From an uncultured Microbacterium sp. (lineage in GTDB: Bacteria > Actinomycetota > Actinomycetes > Actinomycetales > Microbacteriaceae): a stretch of DNA of 64,000 nt. The DNA is taken from contig CAJYHN010000004.1 of the NCBI GenBank assembly GCA_913774665.1, positions 124,001 to 188,000 on the forward strand, given 5' to 3'. Position 1 is the first letter of the stretch, and each line of letters begins with the position of its first letter. This document shows, one piece after another, positions 52,389 through 61,261 of the stretch. The translations under genes were made by a program, and so were the position numbers. A model generated the notes under the pieces. It had not been told where the DNA came from. It made no database searches and worked only from the letters and a program-made list of their open reading frames with translations.

Positions 52389-53358
52389 CAGTCGGAGGCG
52401 ACACACCGAATGCGGCGAGGCGCGCCGCAAGGGCATCCGCAGTGGCGACGTCCCGAAAGCCACCTCGATACAGACGCCACTGGGTCACCCCACGGATCCA
52501 GTCCTCTCGACGTTTCTCCCGGAGGAGCACCTCGTCGAGAGTTCGCCCGCTCCTACGAGCTTCGTCGAGGTATTTGCCCTCCCCATCGAACTCCCAAAAG
52601 GTTCTGGCCTCGGGGAGCCCGATGTCCACCTCGTACGTCTCGCCGGACGGCCCCTCGACCGGCACCTGCAGATCGAAGACACGGTGCCCCAGCCGGAAGA
52701 GCTGTAGACGACTGAGACTCTCCCCCGGGAGTTCGGCGCGCCCATCGCAGAACTCGATCACCCACCGCGCCCGCGCGACTCCGCGGCGCCCAGATGCGGC
52801 CGCAGCACGCAGGCGCAGGCGTTGGCGCCATGCCTCCTGCGCGCCCGGGTCGAGAACTCGCTCACTGACCGCCACTCGCCTCGCCGCCGCGTCCGCGCAG
52901 GCGACGGCGGACTCCAGCGAGGCGACGCGCGCGACATCGAAGACCGTGCGCTCGAGAGATGTGCAACGCAGCCCCTCGACCGTGACGATGTCATCCGGGT
53001 GGAGTTCGTCGTGGTGGCGCTTCAGACCCGGACGGCTCGACATCCGACGGTCCCCGGCGACCGTCATCTCGACCGGCCGGCCGGCTATACCGGACAGGTC
53101 GAGACCGTGCAGAACAGCGGCCGACACGTGCGAGATCACCGCGTCACCGCCGCGCATCTGACGAGCCGCCGCCACCACTCGCAGACGCAGATCGGCCTGG
53201 GGCCAGAGATCGTCGACGGCGACGCGGGGGACGTAGACGCCTCGCTGCACGCGGTGCCACGCGCCCGTGACCCCGCACCCGAGCCCGCTCTTCGAAACGT
53301 CTCGGTCGAGCAGTTCAGCTCGCGTGCGCAGCAGTTCACGCGCCGTGTCGGCATTCAT
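52384..53358 (-). CDS. AbiEi-like HTH + PD-(D/E)xK/DUF559-like nuclease protein
   Basis: 324 residues from ATG 53358 (MNADTAREL). The N-terminus resembles AbiEi-type antitoxin winged helices (GAWHRVQRGVYVPR, ISHVSAAVLHGLDL). The C-terminal about 110 residues resemble Vsr/DUF559 nucleases: E in LPGESLSRLQLFRLG, D in YEVDIGLPEARTFWEFDGEG, then a K. Such proteins are common and multicopy in Microbacteriaceae; no toxin partner is adjacent. It is bracketed by the palindromes at 52306-52388 and 53486-53564. Confidence 0.78.
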   Translation of the reverse strand: MNADTARELLRTRAELLDRDVSKSGLGCGVTGAWHRVQRGVYVPRVAVDDLWPQADLRLRVVAAARQMRGGDAVISHVSAAVLHGLDLSGIAGRPVEMTVAGDRRMSSRPGLKRHHDELHPDDIVTVEGLRCTSLERTVFDVARVASLESAVACADAAARRVAVSERVLDPGAQEAWRQRLRLRAAAASGRRGVARARWVIEFCDGRAELPGESLSRLQLFRLGHRVFDLQVPVEGPSGETYEVDIGLPEARTFWEFDGEGKYLDEARRSGRTLDEVLLREKRREDWIRGVTQWRLYRGGFRDVATADALAARLAAFGVSPPTA

Positions 53359-53485
53359 ATCGCGCCCCATCCCCCCAGCGTCGCTGGCAATCCCACCCCG
53401 CGCCCCGCGCAACCACCCCCTCCGTGGAGAACCGACCCCCGCCCCACGGTTGGGGAGACCCCGCCCCGCCGGCGCACACCACCGC

Positions 53486-53564
53486 CGAGATCACACGAAC
53501 GGCGCGAGACGACACGCTCGCTCAGCGTCCTAACGTGTGCTCTCGCGCCGAACGTGTGCTCTCG
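53486..53564. repeat. 31-bp imperfect palindrome upstream of the AbiEi/nuclease gene
   Basis: Arms 53486-53516 and 53534-53564 match at 26 of 31 positions. Each arm contains CGAGA(T/G)CACACG twice, about 18 nt apart, separated by a CGGCG core. It shares arms with 52306-52388: the words CGAGATCACACG and CGGCGCGAG recur in both. Confidence 0.85.
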
Positions 53565-53626
53565 CGCGACCCCCGCCGCGGCGCGCGGCGGGCGGCGCAC
53601 GGCGCGCGGCCGCACCGGGCCGCGCC

Positions 53627-54028
53627 TCAGGACACGCGCGGCTCGGGCAACAGGGCCCGGGTCATGCGGACGATGCGCGACGGGGTCCGCGCGCCGAGCC
53701 ACACCGTGCACACGGCATCGTTCCCGCACGCCCACTCCGCGCACCAGGCGTGGATCGCCTGCGCCAACCGCTCGCCGCGCGGGCGCAACTCGCCGTCGAG
53801 CGTCCGATCGAGCCAGCTCACGCGGCCCTCGCCCGCGTCGATCACGCCGAGCTGCGCGGACCCGCAGATCTCCACGACCACGGTCAGGTGCGCGGCGGGA
53901 GACAGCGCGGCCGCGATCCTCTGCATCTCGGGCACGTTGCCCGCGTCGCCGCCGAGCAGCACGGCCCCCTCGAGATCGCTCCACAGGCCGCCGTCGGGGC
54001 GGCGCAGCACGCGAGGGTCGGGAGCCAT
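53627..54028 (-). CDS. SIP-domain protein (siderophore-interacting family, C-terminal half only)
   Basis: 133 residues. VLLGGDAGNVPEMQRIAAAL and LTVVVEICG correspond to the NAD(P)H-binding SIP C-terminal domain of ferric-siderophore reductases such as ViuB; the FAD-binding N-terminal domain is absent, which also occurs in some actinobacterial stand-alone SIP proteins. The gene starts 10 nt from an iron-box operator, supporting a role in iron acquisition. Confidence 0.75.
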   Translation of the reverse strand: MAPDPRVLRRPDGGLWSDLEGAVLLGGDAGNVPEMQRIAAALSPAAHLTVVVEICGSAQLGVIDAGEGRVSWLDRTLDGELRPRGERLAQAIHAWCAEWACGNDAVCTVWLGARTPSRIVRMTRALLPEPRVS

Positions 54029-54037
54029 GCTAACAAC

Positions 54038-54056
54038 TTAGGTCACCCTTACCTGC
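54038..54056 (-). promoter_or_regulatory. DtxR/IdeR-type iron box
   Basis: TTAGGTCACCCTTACCTGC matches the 19-bp DtxR/IdeR operator TTAGGTTAGGCTAACCTAA at 13-14 positions, with both TTAGGT and ACCT half-sites intact. It lies 10-28 nt upstream of the SIP-domain gene start, so the gene is likely repressed by iron. Confidence 0.8.
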
Positions 54057-54130
54057 GACACAAGACCCCGGATGCCGACGCGCCGCGCCTCGCATGCACT
54101 CCACGGTCGAGCGGGGTTAGGGTCGAACGC

Positions 54131-54805
54131 ATGTCCCCCGAGCTCGTCGCAACGCGCAGCGCCGACCTCGACGCGCGCATCGTCGCGGACTCGCGCGATC
54201 GCGTCGCGTGGATCCGTGCGCGCAGTCGGGGCATCACCGCGACCGACGTCGCCACGCTGACGAGCCCCAACGCCATCGCGAGGGCGGCGGATGCCAAGCT
54301 CATGGGCTCGAATTTCTCGGGCAACGCCTTCACGGCGCACGGTCGTCGTCGCGAGCCCGAGATCGCCGCGTGGGTGGCGGCGACACACGGCATCCGTCCC
54401 TCCTCCGCCCTGTATCACGCGGTCGTCGAGAAGCGTCATCTCGCCACCCCCGACGGTGTCGTCGTCGACGGCGAGGGGCGCATCGTGCTCGCGGAGATCA
54501 AGACGACCAACAAGGCATGGCGCTCGATCCCGAAGACCTACATGCGTCAGATCTGGTGGCAGCAGCACGTCCTGGGCGCCGAACGCACCCTCGTCGCCTG
54601 GGAGCAGCACGACGGGTTCGTCCCCCTTCACGACGAGCCGCGGTGCCAGTGGATCGATCGCGACGACCGCGAGATCGCGAAGCTCGTGGGGTTGGCGACC
54701 GCGCTGATCGACGAGCTCTACCACCGCACCACTCAGGCCCGCCGGCCCGCGCCCGCGCCACCGGAACCCACGGAGAGGTACCGCGCTCTCGCGCTCCTCG
54801 ATTAA
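54131..54805 (+). CDS. YqaJ-like viral recombinase / PD-(D/E)xK exonuclease family
   Basis: 224 residues. The YqaJ pattern is visible: WIRARSRGITATDVATLTSP near the start, GNAFTAHGRRREPEIAAWV, then catalytic DGVVVDGEGRIVLAEIKTTN (D...E-x-K) and QIWWQQHVLGA. These nucleases are usually phage-borne but also occur as chromosomal genes in actinobacteria. No other phage genes are near. It ends at the MarR operators. Confidence 0.85.
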   Translation: MSPELVATRSADLDARIVADSRDRVAWIRARSRGITATDVATLTSPNAIARAADAKLMGSNFSGNAFTAHGRRREPEIAAWVAATHGIRPSSALYHAVVEKRHLATPDGVVVDGEGRIVLAEIKTTNKAWRSIPKTYMRQIWWQQHVLGAERTLVAWEQHDGFVPLHDEPRCQWIDRDDREIAKLVGLATALIDELYHRTTQARRPAPAPPEPTERYRALALLD

Positions 54806-54807
54806 TG

Positions 54808-54852
54808 GTTGACGGAAGTCAAACAAAGGGCGTATCGTTGACATCAGTCAAC
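54808..54852 (+). promoter_or_regulatory. MFS-marR promoter with two MarR-type operators
   Basis: GTTGAC-ATCA-GTCAAC (54837-54852) is a perfect 6-4-6 palindrome, and GTTGAC-GGAA-GTCAAA (54808-54823) is a near copy, 29 bp apart centre to centre. The first overlaps -35 TTGACG and the second follows -10 TATCGT, so both flank the promoter. The MarR protein encoded at the end of the operon is the likely binder. Confidence 0.75.
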
Positions 54853-54904
54853 TAATCGCGCCATCGTCGTCGCGGCATCCGTCCCCCTTTCGTGGAGCTC
54901 CCGC

Positions 54905-56599
54905 ATGACAACCTCTTCTCCCGAGGCGCCCGCCCAGCGGCGCGTCCTCCCGGCCCTCATCGGCCTGCTGCTCGGCACGTTCGTGTCGATGCTCGCCTCG
55001 ACCGTCGTCTCGACGTCGCTGCCGGTCATCGTGCACGACCTGTCGGGCGACCAGAACGCCTACACCTGGGTCATCACCGCGACCCTGCTCACCACCGCGA
55101 TCTCGACCCCGATCTGGGGCAAGCTCGCCGACCTGTTCAACCGCAAGGTGCTGATCCAGATCGCCATCGCGATCTTCGTGCTCGCCACCGCGGCCGCCGG
55201 GTTCTCGCAGAACACCGACATGCTGATCGGCTTCCGCGCGGTGCAGGGTCTCGGCGCCGGCGGCCTCGCCGCTCTCAGCCAGGTGATCATGGCCGACATC
55301 ATCAGCCCGCGCGAGCGCGGCCGGTACATGGGCCTCTTCGGCGCCGTGATGGCCGTCGCCACGGTCGGCGGCCCCCTGCTCGGCGGTGTCATCACCGACG
55401 CCTTCGGATGGCGCTGGAACTTCTTCGTCGCCCTCCCGTTCGCCGTGGCCGCCCTGCTCATCCAGCAGCGCACCCTCCACCTCCCCGCTCGCGCCGCCCG
55501 CACGGTGAAGATCGACTACCTCGGCATCGTGCTGCTCTCGGCCGCCGTGTCGCTGCTGCTCATCTGGGTCACCAATGCCGGCAGCACCTTCGAGTGGGCG
55601 AGCACCGAGACCGTCCTCATGGTCGGCGGTGCCGTCGTGGCCGCGATCCTCTTCGTGGTGGTCGAGCTGCGCTCCTCCGAGCCCCTCGTGCCGCTGACCC
55701 TGTTCCGCGACGCCACCTTCACCCTCGCCACGATCGCCTCGATCGCGACGGGTCTGGCGATGTTCGGCACCTCGGTGTTCCTGAGTCAGTACATGCAGAT
55801 GGCGCGCGGCGCCACGCCCACCGAGGCCGGCATCATGACCATTCCGATGATCGGCGGCCTGCTCGTCTCGTCGATCGTCGTCGGTGCGCTCATCTCGCGC
55901 TTCGGTAACTGGAAGCCGTTCCTGATCGCCGGAGGTGTGCTGCTGATCGTGGGCACGTTCCTGCTGTCGACCGTCCACTACGACACCAACTTCGTCCTCG
56001 TGTCGCTGTACATGGCCCTGCTGGGCGCCGGTGTCGGCATGACGATGCAGAACCTGGTGCTCATCGTTCAGAACACCGCCAACCCGTCGCAGATGGGTGC
56101 CGCGAGCTCGGGCGTGACGTTCTTCCGCAGCCTCGGCGGCACGATCGGCGTCTCGGTGATGGGCGCGGCCCTGGCCAGCATGGCGACGAGCCTGTTCACC
56201 GACCGCGCGGCCGACCTGAAGGCCGCCATCATGGCCCTCGGCGCCGACGGGGCCGCGGTCGCGCAGAGCCTGCAGTCGGGAGCCATCCCGCAGGTCTCGG
56301 CTCTCCCCGAGGGCGTGCGCGTCATCGTCGAGGACATCTACGCTCAGTCGATCGCGCACTCGTTCCTCATCGCGGTGCCCGTCGCGGTGGTGAGCCTCAT
56401 CGCGATCCTGTTCCTGCCGAACCGACCCCTGACCCGCATGACGACCACCGAGAGGGTCGCTGCGAGCGAGGCCGACTTCGCCACCGTCTCCGTCCCCGAG
56501 GCCATGGCGACGCTCTCGGCCACCGGCACCATCCCGACACAGGATGCCGACTCCCCGCGCCGTGCACGCCGTGAGGCCGAGATGGGAGAGGATGGCTGA
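54905..56599 (+). CDS. MFS multidrug transporter, DHA2 (EmrB/QacA) type
   Basis: 564 residues, about 14 membrane helices. Family motifs are LLLGTFVSMLASTVVSTSLP, AYTWVITATLLTTAISTPIW, LFNRKVLIQIAI and QGLGAGGLAALSQVIMADI. Proton-driven drug export is the usual role. ATG 54905. Its last 8 nt overlap the MarR gene, so both share the operator-controlled promoter. Confidence 0.92.
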   Translation: MTTSSPEAPAQRRVLPALIGLLLGTFVSMLASTVVSTSLPVIVHDLSGDQNAYTWVITATLLTTAISTPIWGKLADLFNRKVLIQIAIAIFVLATAAAGFSQNTDMLIGFRAVQGLGAGGLAALSQVIMADIISPRERGRYMGLFGAVMAVATVGGPLLGGVITDAFGWRWNFFVALPFAVAALLIQQRTLHLPARAARTVKIDYLGIVLLSAAVSLLLIWVTNAGSTFEWASTETVLMVGGAVVAAILFVVVELRSSEPLVPLTLFRDATFTLATIASIATGLAMFGTSVFLSQYMQMARGATPTEAGIMTIPMIGGLLVSSIVVGALISRFGNWKPFLIAGGVLLIVGTFLLSTVHYDTNFVLVSLYMALLGAGVGMTMQNLVLIVQNTANPSQMGAASSGVTFFRSLGGTIGVSVMGAALASMATSLFTDRAADLKAAIMALGADGAAVAQSLQSGAIPQVSALPEGVRVIVEDIYAQSIAHSFLIAVPVAVVSLIAILFLPNRPLTRMTTTERVAASEADFATVSVPEAMATLSATGTIPTQDADSPRRARREAEMGEDG

Positions 56600-57065
56600 C
56601 GTGACGAGCGAAAAGGGCGACGAGCGCCGCGAGGCCGTACAGGCCCTGGAATCGTCGTTCTCGGAGCTCATGACCGTGTTCCGCCGCTTCGTCTCCGAGG
56701 CGGCGGAACGCGTGAGCCCGGGGATGCTGCCGGCGACGTTCAAGGTCCTCTCGGTCGTCAGTCGCTTCGGACCGCTCACCCTCTCGGCCCTGGCCGAGCG
56801 TCTGGCCGCCGACAAGGGGTTCCTCAGTCGCGCGATCACCGAGCTCGAAGACCTCGGTCTCGTCACGCGCACGCCGGATCCCAACGACCGCCGCTCGCGT
56901 CTCATCGCCGTCACCGAGGTCGGGCACGCCCGTCTCGCGGACGCTCGCGCCCCGCACGAGAGCCGCTTGTTCGATGCGATCGCGGACTGGACGATCGACG
57001 ACATCCGCCACCTCTCCGCGCTGCTGCACGCTCTCGCCGTCGGCGAAGTGCCCGTCCGCGAATGA
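56592..57065 (+). CDS. MarR-family transcriptional regulator
   Basis: 157 residues. Winged helix with LTLSALAERLAADKGFLSRAI, EDLGLVTRTPDPNDRRSRLI and the C-terminal dimerisation helices. ATG 56592 (MADVTSEKGD) lies within the end of the efflux gene, so expression is coupled. Likely a drug-sensing repressor of its own operon. Confidence 0.9.
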   Translation: MADVTSEKGDERREAVQALESSFSELMTVFRRFVSEAAERVSPGMLPATFKVLSVVSRFGPLTLSALAERLAADKGFLSRAITELEDLGLVTRTPDPNDRRSRLIAVTEVGHARLADARAPHESRLFDAIADWTIDDIRHLSALLHALAVGEVPVRE

Positions 57066-57234
57066 CCGCACGCGCGGCTTCGCGGGTGCGCTGGGGACGA
57101 AGGGGACGGTTGCCACGCGCCCGGGCTTCGCGACACGGTGACCGAGGCGTAACACCGCCGAGACAATCCCGGGGTTGACTGTGGGAACCGCGGCGAGGTC
57201 GCCGCGGAGCGACCGCAGCGAGAGAGAGCGCCCG

Positions 57235-58254
57235 ATGAGATTCCGATCGACGCGTCCCGAGACCGCCCTCCAGCCCCTCCCCCCGGTGCCCGAGACGATG
57301 CGTGCGGCGGTCCTCGACGCCCCGGGCGCGGCCGACGCCCTCCGCGTCGCCGAGGTCGCCGTGCCCGTTCCGGTGCTCAGCGAGGTGCTGGTCAGGGTGG
57401 TCGCCGCCGGGATCAACCCCATCGACGCGAAAACCCGCGCCGGGCGCGGCCTGTCCGGGGCGATCTCGTCGTGGCCCGCGGTCCTGGGGCTCGACGTGAG
57501 CGGCGTGGTCGTGCGGGCACCGTTCGATGCGCACCCCTTCCCCGTCGGCACCGAGGTCTACGGCATGGCCACCGTGCCGCGCACGAGCGGATCGTACGCC
57601 GAGTACGTCGTGGTGCCCACCCTCTCGCTCGCACGCAAACCGGCGTCGCTCTCGCACGTCGAGGCCGCCGGCGTCCCGGTGGCCGCGCTCACCGCGTGGG
57701 GCATCGTCGTCGAGACGGCCCTCGCGCACCAGGGCCAACGCATCCTCGTGCACGCGGGCAGCGGCGGGGTGGGCCACTTCGCGGTGCAGTTCGCCGCGTA
57801 TTTCGGGGCTCATGTGATCGCGACGGGCTCCCCGCGCAACCTGGACTGGCTCCGAGAGCTGGGGGCCGCCGAGGTGGTCGATTACACCTCCGTCCGGTTC
57901 GAAGAGGTCGTCGACGACGTCGACGTCGTGATCGATCTGATCGGCAACGTCTCCGACGACACGGGGACGCGGTCCCTCGAGGTGGTGCGCCCGGGCGGAC
58001 TCCTCATCGAGGTGCCCACCGGAGCCTGGCCCGGCTTCCGCGAGGCGGCCGCGGAGCGCGGCATCCGCTCCACCGATTACAAGACGATCCCCGACGGCGG
58101 GGCCCTCGCCACGATCACCCGCCTGCTCGATTCTGGTGCGGTGCGCGTGTACGTCGAGCACGTCTTCGAGCTCGACGCCGCCGCCGCGGCGCACACCGAG
58201 CTCGAACGCGGGCACACCCGGGGCAAGATCGTGCTCAGCGTCAGCGAAGACTGA
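57235..58254 (+). CDS. NADP-dependent oxidoreductase (quinone oxidoreductase-like MDR family)
   Basis: 339 residues. GroES-like N-terminal domain with VVAAGINPIDAKTRAG, then Rossmann motif HAGSGGVGHFAVQFAAYFG, and no zinc ligands, typical of quinone oxidoreductase/zeta-crystallin type enzymes. It probably reduces quinones or alkenals. ATG 57235 with GAGAGAG upstream; 57175 is an in-frame alternative. Confidence 0.88.
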   Translation: MRFRSTRPETALQPLPPVPETMRAAVLDAPGAADALRVAEVAVPVPVLSEVLVRVVAAGINPIDAKTRAGRGLSGAISSWPAVLGLDVSGVVVRAPFDAHPFPVGTEVYGMATVPRTSGSYAEYVVVPTLSLARKPASLSHVEAAGVPVAALTAWGIVVETALAHQGQRILVHAGSGGVGHFAVQFAAYFGAHVIATGSPRNLDWLRELGAAEVVDYTSVRFEEVVDDVDVVIDLIGNVSDDTGTRSLEVVRPGGLLIEVPTGAWPGFREAAAERGIRSTDYKTIPDGGALATITRLLDSGAVRVYVEHVFELDAAAAAHTELERGHTRGKIVLSVSED

Positions 58255-58256
58255 CC

Positions 58257-59141
58257 TCAGCCCGCGAGCATCCGGCGCCCCTCGTCGACGACCTCGTCGG
58301 CCACCTCGTCGAGCAGGGGCGAGGTCAGGTTCCACTGCTGCCAGAAGAGCGGAACGTCGATCGGATCATCGCCGAGTCGCACGAGCTCGCCCGCGCGCAA
58401 CGCCGCGTCGGACTGGAACCCCGGAAGCAGTCCCCACCCGAGTCCCAGCTGCACGGCGGTGGCGAAGTCCTGGGATGCCGGGACCCGGTGCCGCGGCGGA
58501 ACCGCCGCGGGGACTCCACGGCGCGCGAGCCACTGCGTCTGCAGGTCGTCTCGTCGATCGAAGTCGACCACGGGGGCGGCGCTCAAGGCCTCGACGTCGA
58601 CGCCAGACGAGAACCATCGCGCGGCGAAGGAGGCGGTGGCCACCGCCTCGTACCTCAGCACCCCGAGCGGGCGCACGCGGCACCCGGCGACGGGAGCATC
58701 GCGCGAGGTCACCGCGGCCATCACCGTCCCGGACTCGAGCAGCCCCGCCGTGAAGTCCTGGTCATCGCGGTGGAGGTCGAAGACGACGGAGCGCCGTTGC
58801 GCTACGCGCGCCAACGGCGGGAGGAACCAGGTCGCGAGCGAGTCGGCGTTGACGGCGAGGGGCAGCGACGCCACCGCCCCGCCCTCGGCGCCGATCGCGG
58901 CGAGGGCATCGTGCTCGAGCAGGGCGAGCTGTCGGGCCAGGCGCACGACCGCGTCACCGGCTTCGGTGGTGCGCACCGGCTTGCTGCGCACGAGGACCAC
59001 GCGCCCGAGCTGGTCCTCGAGAGCCCGCACGCGTTGGCTCACGGCCGAGGGAGTGACTCGCAGGCGTCGGGCCGCGGCATCCAGGGTCCCCTCTTCGACC
59101 ACGATGGCGAGCGTCCGGGCGAGATCGAGGGGGATCGACAT
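58257..59141 (-). CDS. lysG: LysR-family regulator ArgP/LysG
   Basis: 294 residues. N-terminal helix-turn-helix (TLDAAARRLRVTPSAVSQRV). It is divergent from a LysE exporter gene, the conserved lysG-lysE arrangement in which the regulator senses lysine, arginine or histidine and activates the exporter. ATG 59141. Identity rests on both sequence and context. Confidence 0.88.
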   Translation of the reverse strand: MSIPLDLARTLAIVVEEGTLDAAARRLRVTPSAVSQRVRALEDQLGRVVLVRSKPVRTTEAGDAVVRLARQLALLEHDALAAIGAEGGAVASLPLAVNADSLATWFLPPLARVAQRRSVVFDLHRDDQDFTAGLLESGTVMAAVTSRDAPVAGCRVRPLGVLRYEAVATASFAARWFSSGVDVEALSAAPVVDFDRRDDLQTQWLARRGVPAAVPPRHRVPASQDFATAVQLGLGWGLLPGFQSDAALRAGELVRLGDDPIDVPLFWQQWNLTSPLLDEVADEVVDEGRRMLAG

Positions 59142-59210
59142 GAAGGAATGCTAATGGTCCTGAAGAATCCTGAGCTGGTCTACGGGCGGACGGCGCCCTA
59201 GCGTCGAGAT

Positions 59211-59876
59211 GTGCTCACCCCTCTGCTCGCCGGCCTGGGCCTCGGCTTCTCCCTCATCGTCGCCATCGGCGCGCAGAACCTCTTCGTCCTGAGACAGGGC
59301 ATCCGCCGCGAGCATCTGCTCGCCGTCGTCGCCGTCTGCGCGCTCTCGGACGCGGTCCTGATCCTGCTGGGGGTCTCGGGCGTCGGCCTGGTGCTGAACG
59401 CCGTACCGTGGCTCATCATCGTCGTGCGGTGGGCGGGAGCGGCGTTCCTCCTCGGTTACGGCCTCCTCGCCGCGCGGCGCGCTCTGCGCCCCAGCGGTGC
59501 GACGCTGCACCTCGACGGCGGCGCCCCGGCACTCCCTCCGGCTCGGGATGCCGGGAGCACGACGGTCCGCACCCGCCCGGCGCGGACGAGCCTCGCCACG
59601 GCCGTCCTCACCTGTCTCGCGCTGACCTGGCTCAATCCGCACGTCTACCTCGACACGGTGTTCCTGCTCGGATCGGTCGCCTCGACGCACGGCGACGGAC
59701 GCTGGGCGTTTGCGGCAGGTGCGTGCGCGGCGAGCCTCGTGTGGTTCTCGGCGCTCGGCTATGGGGCTCGGTACCTCGGCCGCTGGCTCGACACTCCCCG
59801 CGCGTGGCGCATCCTCGACGGCGTCATCGCCGTCGTGATGTGCGCGATCGCCGTCTCGCTCGTGCTTCCCCACTGA
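59211..59876 (+). CDS. lysE: LysE/ArgO basic amino-acid exporter
   Basis: 221 residues, about six membrane helices. The LysE start SLIVAIGAQNLFVLRQGIRR and LTWLNPHVYLDTVFLLGSV are strongly conserved. Exports lysine/arginine in excess. GTG 59211; divergent from lysG, 69 nt apart. Confidence 0.93.
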   Translation: MLTPLLAGLGLGFSLIVAIGAQNLFVLRQGIRREHLLAVVAVCALSDAVLILLGVSGVGLVLNAVPWLIIVVRWAGAAFLLGYGLLAARRALRPSGATLHLDGGAPALPPARDAGSTTVRTRPARTSLATAVLTCLALTWLNPHVYLDTVFLLGSVASTHGDGRWAFAAGACAASLVWFSALGYGARYLGRWLDTPRAWRILDGVIAVVMCAIAVSLVLPH

Positions 59877-59931
59877 GGCCGCCGAGACCGCTCGCTCGCC
59901 GGAGCGTTCGTTGCTCGGCGAGAATGGGCTG

Positions 59932-60207
59932 ATGCGAACGGCGACGATGACGGTGAGCGGCCGCGTCCAGGGTGTCGGCTTCCGCTACTCCCTCCGGGCC
60001 GAGGCCGAGCGCCTCGGTGTCGGCGGGTGGGTGCGCAATCGCCGCGACGGCTCGGTCGAGGCGTTCCTCACCGGAGACCCCGATGCCGTCGAGACGGTGA
60101 TCGCCTGGGCGCACGACGGACCGGCCGGAGCCCGCGTCGACGACCTCGACGTCATCGAGGGCACCGGGGAGTCGGCATCCGGATTCGAGATCCGCCCCAC
60201 GGCCTGA
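59932..60207 (+). CDS. acyP: Acylphosphatase
   Basis: 91 residues. SGRVQGVGFRYSLRAEAERL carries the catalytic Arg, and WVRNRRDGSVEAFLTGDPD the catalytic Asn. Hydrolyses acyl phosphates such as carbamoyl phosphate. ATG 59932 chosen; the frame is open to 59911 but with no site for initiation. Convergent with the nitronate monooxygenase, 1 nt apart. Confidence 0.92.
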   Translation: MRTATMTVSGRVQGVGFRYSLRAEAERLGVGGWVRNRRDGSVEAFLTGDPDAVETVIAWAHDGPAGARVDDLDVIEGTGESASGFEIRPTA

Positions 60208-60208
60208 G

Positions 60209-61252
60209 TCAGCCGGGCAGCCCCGCCCGCAGTTCATCGATGACGTCCGCGGCGTCGTCCAGGCGGGACAGCCCCGCCGACTGCCCCGCCCACAGCGACA
60301 CGAGATCCCCGTCGCCGCGCGCCGTCGCCGCGGCGCGGAACACCCCGGTGAGCCAGTTCTGCGCCGGGAAGGGGGCGATCAGGCCCGAGGCCTCGATCTC
60401 GCGCAGGGCGCGGTTCGGGATGCCACGCGCCAGCCGCCCGCTCATCGCTCGCGTGAGCACCGTGTCGGTGTCGGCCGCCGCCGAGATCGCCTCGCGGTGC
60501 GCGGTGGTGGCCGCCGACTGGCGGGTGCGCAGGAACGCGGTCCCGACCTGGACGCCCTCCGCTCCGAGCGCGAAGGCCGCCGTTACCCCGCGGCGATCGG
60601 CGATCCCGCCCGCCGCGATCACGGGGATGCCCACGGCGTCGACGACCTGCGGCACGAGAGCGAACGTGCCGACGAGCGACGACGACGCCTCCCGCAGGAA
60701 CGACACCCGGTGTCCTCCTGCCTCCGACCCGGTCGCGACGACGGCATCGACGCCCGCCTCCTCGAGGGCGACCGCCTCGGCGACAGTGGTCGCGGTGCCG
60801 ATCACGCGGATCCCGCGCTCTCTCGCGGCGCGGAGGGTGTCGGCATCCGGGATTCCGAAGACGACGCTCAGCACGTCGGGACGCGCCTCGAGGACCGCAT
60901 CGAGCTGCGCGGCGATCGGCGGGAGGAAGGATGCCGGGGGTTCCGGAACCTCCACCCCGGCCGCCGCGAACAGGGGGGCCGCGGCGTCGAGGAACGGCTG
61001 CACGTCCAGATCGGCGGCATCCGCCTCGTCACCGCGCGGAAGCCACAGGTTGACGGCGACAGGGCGCGACGTGGCCGCTCGCAGCTGCGCCACCGTTTCT
61101 CGGATGCGGTTCGGCGCGTACCCGTAGAGGCCGTACGAGCCGAGCCCTCCCCCGTCGCTCACCGCCGCGGTCAGCGCGATCGAGGACAGCCCGCCGAAGG
61201 GACCGAGGACGAGGGGAAGGTCGATACCGAGAAGGGTCTCGAGGCGGCTCAT
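60209..61252 (-). CDS. Nitronate monooxygenase family protein
   Basis: 347 residues, FMN TIM-barrel: LVLGPFGGLSSIALTAAVSD at the start, VDAVVATGSEAGGHR in the active-site region and GIADRRGVTAAFALGAEGVQ. Oxidises alkyl nitronates such as propionate-3-nitronate, or related substrates. Monocistronic; ATG 61252. Confidence 0.88.
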   Translation of the reverse strand: MSRLETLLGIDLPLVLGPFGGLSSIALTAAVSDGGGLGSYGLYGYAPNRIRETVAQLRAATSRPVAVNLWLPRGDEADAADLDVQPFLDAAAPLFAAAGVEVPEPPASFLPPIAAQLDAVLEARPDVLSVVFGIPDADTLRAARERGIRVIGTATTVAEAVALEEAGVDAVVATGSEAGGHRVSFLREASSSLVGTFALVPQVVDAVGIPVIAAGGIADRRGVTAAFALGAEGVQVGTAFLRTRQSAATTAHREAISAAADTDTVLTRAMSGRLARGIPNRALREIEASGLIAPFPAQNWLTGVFRAAATARGDGDLVSLWAGQSAGLSRLDDAADVIDELRAGLPG

Positions 61253-61261
61253 ACCTCGACG

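Noticed and set aside
52384-53358. Complete AbiE-type toxin-antitoxin system
   Set aside because: Only an AbiEi-like N-terminal domain is seen and no AbiEii nucleotidyltransferase gene is adjacent, so a two-gene TA system is not supported.
54131-54805. Prophage remnant suggested by the YqaJ-like gene
   Set aside because: No integrase, structural or lysis genes nearby, and composition is like the neighbours.
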